The notes below the pieces were generated by a model. The model made no database searches, was not told where the DNA came from, and saw only the letters and a program-made list of their open reading frames with translations. The translations under genes were made by a program, and so were the position numbers. From JBBRUG01 sp038247995 (GTDB lineage: Bacteria > Chloroflexota > Chloroflexia > Chloroflexales > Chloroflexaceae): DNA of 18,485 nt. The stretch is taken from NCBI GenBank assembly GCA_038247995.1, contig JBBRUG010000088.1, positions 1 to 18,485 on the forward strand, written 5' to 3'. Below are positions 15,098 to 18,485 of the stretch, one piece after another; within the stretch, counting starts at the first letter, position 1; each line of letters opens with the position of its first letter.

Positions 15098-15739
15098 CTA
15101 TGCAACCGCAATCTGCTCCAATACCGCTCGCACGTGGGCAATCTCATCGGCGTTGACGGTGTGGCCCATGCCGGGGTAGATCTGCTCGGTCACGTTAGCG
15201 CCGATCCCGCGCAAAAGCTCGCTAGAGCGTTGCACGCGCTCCAGTGGGATGTGAAAATCCACATCGCTACAGCCCAGAAAGGTTGGCGTGGCGGCGAGCG
15301 AACCGCTGTAGGTACGCGGCTGGTCGCCGTTTTCGATCAGCGCGCCGCTCAAAGCAAACAGGCCGCCATAGCGCTGCGGGTTGCGCGCAGCGTACTCCAA
15401 CGCCAGGCACGCGCCCTGCGAGAAGCCGAGCAGTGCAATCCGTTCGGTGGGCAGGCCGGCGGCATTTAGGTGATCGATCAGCGCACCGACGCGATCGAGG
15501 GCGGCAGTGAGCCAGGGTTCATTCTGGGCAACCGGTGCGATGAAACGCTGCGGATACCAGGCGTTATTGGCGGCCTGCGGCGCAAGAAAGGCCAGCTCGC
15601 CAAGGTCAATTTCCGGCGCCAGCGTTAGAATATCCTGCGCACTGGCACCGCGTCCGTGGAGCATAATCACAGCGGCCCGTGCTTGCTCAAGCGGTACGCC
15701 GGCGGCCAATACGGCCTGAGTGCTGTGTAGGTTTTGCAT
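15098..15739 (-). CDS. Alpha/beta hydrolase, phospholipase/carboxylesterase family (MhqD-like)
   Basis: 213-residue cytoplasmic esterase of the small carboxylesterase group. The catalytic triad is visible: Ser108 in GFSQG (105-109), Asp161 in SDVDFHIP and His193 in GMGHTV. The oxyanion region LHGRGASAQD (27-36) and FLAPQAANNAWYP (51-63) are typical of the subgroup often found beside ring-cleaving dioxygenases. In Bacillus, mhqD and mhqO encode such a pair and are induced by quinones; the hydrolase substrate is not defined. The gene follows the dioxygenase gene by 120 bp on the same strand. ATG at 15739 has only a weak ribosome site (GAAAG). The CTTTAGCAAAAG sequence upstream (15753-15764, minus) resembles half of the cluster's proposed operator. 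Confidence 0.87.
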   Translation of the reverse strand: MQNLHSTQAVLAAGVPLEQARAAVIMLHGRGASAQDILTLAPEIDLGELAFLAPQAANNAWYPQRFIAPVAQNEPWLTAALDRVGALIDHLNAAGLPTERIALLGFSQGACLALEYAARNPQRYGGLFALSGALIENGDQPRTYSGSLAATPTFLGCSDVDFHIPLERVQRSSELLRGIGANVTEQIYPGMGHTVNADEIAHVRAVLEQIAVA

Positions 15740-15752
15740 GCATCTAGGCTTT

Positions 15753-15764
15753 CTTTTGCTAAAG
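15753..15764 (-). promoter_or_regulatory. Weak third copy of the proposed MarR operator
   Basis: On the minus strand CTTTAGCAAAAG shares the CTTTAGCA half-site with the operator at 17562-17575, but the second half is shortened. It is 14 bp upstream of the hydrolase start. This may be chance. Confidence 0.25.
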
Positions 15765-15797
15765 GAAGGGCGGCAAGCCGATCCCTGATCGAGCCGA

Positions 15798-15814
15798 CTG
15801 CCTTCCGCCTCCTG
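15798..15814 (-). repeat. CAGGAGGC-type dispersed repeat
   Basis: Read on the minus strand this is CAGGAGGCGGAAGGCAG, matching the left end of the element in the ABC exporter gene (8587-8603) at 16 of 17 positions. It sits between the hydrolase and dioxygenase genes as a single end, without a visible partner. Confidence 0.6.
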
Positions 15815-15850
15815 AACTGCAAACGGTCAAACGCAAACTGCGAACGGTCA
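15815..15850 (+). repeat. Short direct repeat
   Basis: AACTGCAAACGGTCA (15815-15829) recurs as AACTGCGAACGGTCA (15836-15850), 14 of 15 identical and offset by 21 bp. It follows directly on the dispersed repeat at 15798-15814, so both may be part of one degenerate element in this 120-bp gap. Confidence 0.5.
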
Positions 15851-15859
15851 GACTGCCGA

Positions 15860-16933
15860 TCACTCCTGCCACGGCGCAACCTGCAACGGCGTCAACACCC
15901 ACATAATATCGTCGCGATGCTGCTCCATCCAGGGCGGCAATTTCAGGGTTGTGCCCAGGCTGTCCACCGGCTCATCGACGGCGAAACCGGGGCCGGCGGT
16001 GGCCAACTCAACAATATGCCCGTCGGGATCGCGGGTGTAGATACTCTTGAAATAGACGCGATCCATCACTGGCGAGACCGGCAGACCCGCCGCCAGCAAA
16101 CGATCACGAAAGGCCAGTTGGGTTGCTTCGTCGGGCACGGCCAGCGCAAAATGGTGCGTCTGACCGGCGCCCATGCGTACCCGCGGGCTTTGCGCCGGAT
16201 CGCGCTCGAAGTACGTAATGATCGAGCCGGGCCGACCGGATTCGTCGCCCCAATACCAGTGCGCCGAGTTCGGGTCGTCGAAGTTGTTGGTCATTTTCAC
16301 GCGGCGCATGCCCAGCAGATCGCCGAAGAAGGCGTGGGTACGCTCGATATCGGCGCCGATGGCAGTGATATGGTGCATGCCCTGCATCAAGGCCATAGCG
16401 GGCGTGATCGTCGGCACCGGCTCGGGCCAGGTGCGTGCCGTAATCGTGGCTGCGTCGCGGTTGTTTACCAGCATTTGCGCAGGCGGCGCACGAAAGGCCA
16501 TGCCGATCGCGGCGGGCGCCTCATCGACTGTCCAACCGGGACCATCGGTGGCAATCTCGATGATCACGCCATCTGGGTCGCGAAAGTAGATTGACGTGAA
16601 ATAGTGCCGATCGAATGGCCCATCGACGCTCAGGCCGAGATCGGTCAGGCGGCGCTTCCACTTGAGCAGTCCGTCGTAATCGGCCACACGGATCGCGAAA
16701 TGGTGCGTGCCGCCGATGCCTGGCTGGCCTTTGGTGGCATGCGCCCACTCGAAAAAGGTGATCGCCGTGCCGGGGCGGCCCTGGGCATCACCAAAGTAGA
16801 GGTGATACGCGCCCGGATCGTCGAAATTAACCGTCTGCTTGACCAACCGCTGTCCAAGCACCTGCGTATAAAAATCGACTGTACGCTGGGCATTGCTGCT
16901 GACAAGCGTGATATGGTGGAGGCCGGTGATCAT
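15860..16933 (-). CDS. Ring-cleaving dioxygenase, two VOC/glyoxalase modules (MhqO-like)
   Basis: 357 residues, made of two tandem vicinal-oxygen-chelate modules. Module 1 has LHHITL (5-10), GGTHHFAIRV (74-83) and FRDPDGVIIEI (117-127). Module 2 has GMHHITAIG (185-193), GQTHHFALAV (257-266) and RDPDGHIVEL (301-310). Probable metal ligands are His7, His78 and Glu126, and His188, His261 and Glu309. The closest characterised relatives are Bacillus MhqO/MhqA-type extradiol dioxygenases, thought to open hydroquinone or catechol rings. The actual substrate here is unknown. ATG at 16933 has an excellent AAAGGAG site. The palindrome CTTTAG-AA-CTAAAG (16944-16957) overlaps this leader and recurs at the promoter of the linked MarR gene, so derepression by quinone-like compounds is plausible. 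Confidence 0.9.
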   Translation of the reverse strand: MITGLHHITLVSSNAQRTVDFYTQVLGQRLVKQTVNFDDPGAYHLYFGDAQGRPGTAITFFEWAHATKGQPGIGGTHHFAIRVADYDGLLKWKRRLTDLGLSVDGPFDRHYFTSIYFRDPDGVIIEIATDGPGWTVDEAPAAIGMAFRAPPAQMLVNNRDAATITARTWPEPVPTITPAMALMQGMHHITAIGADIERTHAFFGDLLGMRRVKMTNNFDDPNSAHWYWGDESGRPGSIITYFERDPAQSPRVRMGAGQTHHFALAVPDEATQLAFRDRLLAAGLPVSPVMDRVYFKSIYTRDPDGHIVELATAGPGFAVDEPVDSLGTTLKLPPWMEQHRDDIMWVLTPLQVAPWQE

Positions 16934-16943
16934 TACAGTGCTC

Positions 16944-16957
16944 CTTTAGAACTAAAG
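16944..16957. promoter_or_regulatory. Candidate operator before the dioxygenase
   Basis: CTTTAG-AA-CTAAAG is a perfect inverted repeat 11 bp upstream of the ATG and partly covers the ribosome site. A related CTTTAG-CA-CTAAAC sits on the MarR promoter (17562-17575), matching at 12 of 14 positions. Further TTTAG copies lie at 16964-16968 and 16972-16976; the latter overlaps a possible minus-strand -10 box, TAAAAT (16970-16975). Confidence 0.6.
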
Positions 16958-17029
16958 TTAGGGTTTAGCATTTTAGTATGTCTGCCCCGCGCTGAAGGAC
17001 GTGGCGCGTTTTCTGCGCCCGCATGGCTG

Positions 17030-17043
17030 CGGGCTGAAGCCCG
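17030..17043. repeat. CGGGCT-GA-AGCCCG hairpin
   Basis: A 6-bp perfect stem with a 2-nt spacer, located where the tandem repeat at 17033-17106 begins. It resembles small REP-like hairpins. The second repeat copy keeps the AGCCCG arm but not the full left arm. Confidence 0.45.
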
Positions 17044-17106
17044 TGCCGTACCAAGCCCCTATGCCCCACGCTGAAGCCCGTGCCGCACCAAGCCCCTATG
17101 CCCCAC
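17033..17106. repeat. Two tandem copies of a 37-bp repeat running into the MarR gene
   Basis: 17033-17069 and 17070-17106 are 37-bp units, beginning GCTGAAGCCCGTGCCG, that differ at one base (T/C). A third copy starts (GCTGA, 17107-17111) but breaks off. The second unit contains the stop codon (17096-17098) and the last codons of the minus-strand MarR gene. No spacers of CRISPR type are present. Confidence 0.85.
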
Positions 17107-17554
17107 GCTGACTGCGTTCGAGTTTGCCGAGCAGGCGCATCAGTTCGCGTTGTTCTTCGCGGGTCAGCCCATCGAAACGGGCGGCTTGCCAATCCTCGTG
17201 AGCGGGCACAACGGCAACCCAGAGTTTGCGCCCGGCATCGGTAAGCACCAGCTGATTGGTGCGCCCCACTGGGCAGCGCCGCACCAGCCCACGTGCTTCG
17301 AGCTTATCGAGCAGTTGCGTAATATTGCCTTGCGTAACCAGCAAGTTGCGCGCCAGTTCTTGCTGGGTGATCCCTTCGGCAGCGCCAAGCTGGGCGATCA
17401 CATCAAACTGCGCATAACTCAGATCCCAACGCCGCAACTCATCCGCCGCCGCCCGCTCAGTCCGCCGCAAAATCCGCAGCAAGTGCAACCAGGCGATCAC
17501 CGCCGGTCGGCGCGTACTGCGTTTTGAGGTTTGATTGGCATGTTCGTTTTCCAC
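17096..17554 (-). CDS. MarR-family regulator of the dioxygenase/hydrolase cluster (MhqR-like)
   Basis: 152 residues. The winged helix-turn-helix is at about 62-88 (ITQQELARNLLVTQGNITQLLDKLE), with a wing at 92-107 followed by TDAGRK (105-110). The usual DRR wing tip is replaced by GRTN. A single cysteine, Cys94, lies at the base of the wing and could be a thiol sensor, although Bacillus MhqR itself is not known to work that way. Gene order marR - dioxygenase - hydrolase on one strand matches the Mhq set. The GTG start at 17554 coincides with the start point predicted from the promoter (17561-17589) and has no ribosome site, so the mRNA may be leaderless. The last three residues (RGA) and the stop are formed by the 37-bp tandem repeat. 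Confidence 0.9.
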   Translation of the reverse strand: MENEHANQTSKRSTRRPAVIAWLHLLRILRRTERAAADELRRWDLSYAQFDVIAQLGAAEGITQQELARNLLVTQGNITQLLDKLEARGLVRRCPVGRTNQLVLTDAGRKLWVAVVPAHEDWQAARFDGLTREEQRELMRLLGKLERSQRGA

Positions 17555-17560
17555 ACCAAC

Positions 17561-17589
17561 ACTTTAGCACTAAACTGTTAACATGTCAA
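17561..17589 (-). promoter_or_regulatory. Promoter of the MhqR-like regulator with overlapping operator
   Basis: On the minus strand TTGACA (17584-17589) and TAAAGT (17561-17566) are separated by 17 bp. The palindrome CTTTAG-CA-CTAAAC (17562-17575 on the plus strand) covers the -10 box and part of the spacer, as expected for an autorepressor. Transcription should begin at about 17554, the first base of the GTG codon. Confidence 0.7.
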
Positions 17590-17606
17590 GCTCATGGCTG
17601 CGCCAA

Positions 17607-17735
17607 TCAGTCAGCCGCTGTTGCGCCGCCCGTGCTCTCGCGCACCACCAGGGTTGGCGAAACGACGATCTGCACCGGGCCTTCAACCTCGTCGTCGATG
17701 CGATCGAGCAACAGCTTGGCAGCAGTCCGCCTGCG
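17607..17735 (-). pseudogene. C-terminal remnant of a LacI-family regulator
   Basis: Forty-two codons and a stop read RTAAKLLLDRIDDEVEG (from about 17726), then PVQIVVSPTLVVREST, the typical end of LacI/GalR regulators where the last effector-domain helix and strand precede a short tail. The frame upstream soon loses similarity and meets a stop near 17780. There is no DNA-binding domain in the window, so this is a decayed or truncated gene. Its cut end lies next to the serine hydrolase gene at 17784, so a deletion or insertion joined the two. Confidence 0.75.
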
Positions 17736-17783
17736 ACTACGATTGGCAGGTAGTAGGTAGACACCACAATCCTCCGTTGTAGG

Positions 17784-18290
17784 TCAATGTCGCTGCATCC
17801 TGGCGGCGATCCATGCTTTGCCTACACCGGTGAGCAGCCCCAGGAAGGCGGTGAGATAGAGCCACCAGGTAACATCGGGGATCTGCTGCTGTAGAGTTGT
17901 AAGCGGCAGCCCGATCAGGACTGGGAGGCCAACGAGCAGCAAAACCGGGAACACTAGCTCAATCACGATCGGAAACCATAGCCTGAGGGCCGACGAGGGC
18001 TGGGCGCTAATCTGCCGTCGCCAGCGGCCCAGACGCACCAGTGTCGTTACCTGGTTGAGAATAATCAACCCGAGCCCTGCTGTGATCAGCATCAGGAACA
18101 CACTCAGACTGACTGTCTGAGGCGGGGCTGGCTGCCCGCTCAGGATCGCCGCGATTCCATCGGCCAGATCGTGGCTTGTCGGGCGGCCAAAAAAGCTCGC
18201 GGCATTGGTGAGCACAGCCACGCCCCACCCGCTCTCGGGCAACAGCACCAACTTGCCTCGGTAGTGTGGCAGCATGCCGCCGTGGTGCGG
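17784..18290 (-). CDS. Serine hydrolase (beta-lactamase family) C-terminal part with membrane segments
   Basis: From the right, HHGGMLPHYRGKLVLLPESG and then GWGVAVLTNAASFF match the end of the beta-lactamase/penicillin-binding-protein-like serine hydrolase domain, where HGG takes the place of the KTG box. After a linker come three hydrophobic segments (about residues 55-79, 100-122 and 136-158 counted from the ATG at 18275) and a basic C-terminus. This domain plus membrane-tail layout is common in Chloroflexota. The ATG at 18275 is internal; the real start and the SxxK part are missing. The frame stays open to the window edge, but beyond about 18290 it no longer resembles the family and runs antisense to coaBC-like coding sequence. 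The gene is thus 5'-truncated at a junction, either real or an assembly artefact. Confidence 0.7.
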   Translation of the reverse strand, partial: PHHGGMLPHYRGKLVLLPESGWGVAVLTNAASFFGRPTSHDLADGIAAILSGQPAPPQTVSLSVFLMLITAGLGLIILNQVTTLVRLGRWRRQISAQPSSALRLWFPIVIELVFPVLLLVGLPVLIGLPLTTLQQQIPDVTWWLYLTAFLGLLTGVGKAWIAARMQRH

Positions 18291-18485
18291 AACGTGAAAC
18301 AGCTCACCGCCGACGGCTGGCGTTTCGTCGGCCCCGACGAGGGTGAGATGGCCTGTGGCGAGTTCGGACCCGGACGTCTGGCCGAACCCGAGGCGATCTT
18401 CGACGCGATCCTTGAGGCGCTGGGTCAGGCCAAGCCCGCCAAGCCGCCGGCGCGCCTGGCCGGTCCCGGCCCGCTGAAAGGCCGC
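18264..18485 (+). CDS. coaBC: CoaBC (phosphopantothenoylcysteine decarboxylase/synthetase), internal fragment
   Basis: The plus frame reads 74 codons to the window edge. WQHAAVVRNVKQLTADGW is followed by VGPDEGEMACGEFGPGRLAEP and a linker ending GPGPLKGR. This is the end of the CoaC (decarboxylase) domain, with the conserved ACGExGPGR substrate-clamp cysteine, running into the linker before the CoaB synthetase. CoaBC makes 4'-phosphopantetheine for coenzyme A. Wording such as GEMACGE.GPGRLAEP recalls proteobacterial, especially alphaproteobacterial, proteins rather than Chloroflexota ones (judged from memory). The N-terminal flavin domain is absent: upstream of about 18264 the sequence becomes a serine hydrolase on the opposite strand. 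Hence a truncated gene at a junction or a chimeric contig end, continuing past the right edge. Confidence 0.8.
   Translation, partial: MWQHAAVVRNVKQLTADGWRFVGPDEGEMACGEFGPGRLAEPEAIFDAILEALGQAKPAKPPARLAGPGPLKGR

Noticed and set aside
17033..17106. CRISPR array
   Set aside because: Two 37-bp copies are directly abutting with no spacers and no cas genes nearby; they are a simple tandem duplication.
17564..17572. CIRCE (HrcA) heat-shock operator
   Set aside because: TTAGCACT resembles one CIRCE half-site, but the required 9-bp gap and GAGTGCTAA half are missing; the sequence fits the CTTTAG-N2-CTAAA palindrome instead.
18276..18485. Extension of the minus-strand serine hydrolase to the right edge
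   Set aside because: The frame is open for 70 more codons, but after HHGG it loses family likeness and is antisense to a clear CoaBC translation; high GC keeps antisense frames open by chance.
1..18485. tRNA or rRNA genes
   Set aside because: No cloverleaf with a GGTTCGAATCC-like T-arm and no conserved rRNA segments were recognised by eye on either strand.

Overview
The window looks like chromosomal DNA of a Chloroflexota bacterium, probably class Chloroflexia. This is inferred from the proteins: a secreted protein with repeated 'FWERRGGL.IFGFP' units, a membrane spermidine-synthase-like protein, and frequent small GC-rich hairpins and CAGGAGGC-type repeats between genes. It was not tested by any search. 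The last ~220 bases do not fit: they encode part of a CoaBC protein of proteobacterial appearance and may be a misassembled contig end.

Layout. 1-485 (-): 5' part of an exported repeat protein, with a near-consensus promoter at 601-629. 830-4100 (+): hisD, a YggT-family membrane protein (ATGA overlap), and a membrane-anchored spermidine-synthase-like protein. 4101-4476: long leader with TTGACA boxes and hairpins, followed by an HNH endonuclease and an overlapping YraN-family gene. 5346-10560 (-): a probable transcription unit, marR - ABC exporter - lon, with a good promoter at the right end and a rho-independent terminator at the left. 10593-15097 (+): a complete polyamine importer, potA-potB-potC-potD. 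15098-17589 (-): a MarR regulator, a two-VOC-module ring-cleaving dioxygenase and an alpha/beta hydrolase, the same three-part set as the MhqR/MhqO/MhqD quinone-resistance genes of Bacillus. 17607-17735 (-): C-terminal remnant of a LacI-family regulator. 17784-~18290 (-): C-terminal part of a serine hydrolase with membrane segments. 18264-18485 (+): coaBC fragment.

How the parts may work together. The pot genes form a full importer (ATPase, two permeases, lipoprotein receptor with the polyamine-contacting residues kept). The marR-ABC-lon unit and the pot unit diverge from a control region at 10520-10603 that holds a promoter for each direction and two inverted repeats. In the mhq-like cluster a CTTTAG-N2-CTAAA palindrome lies on the regulator's own promoter and again just upstream of the dioxygenase, which suggests one regulator controls both.

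Most notable observations: a 138-bp element with 18-bp terminal inverted repeats sits exactly in frame inside the nucleotide-binding domain of the ABC exporter and is related to repeats elsewhere in the window; the mhq-like cluster has a shared operator; a 37-bp tandem repeat runs into the end of a coding region; and there is a sharp discontinuity near 18265-18290.
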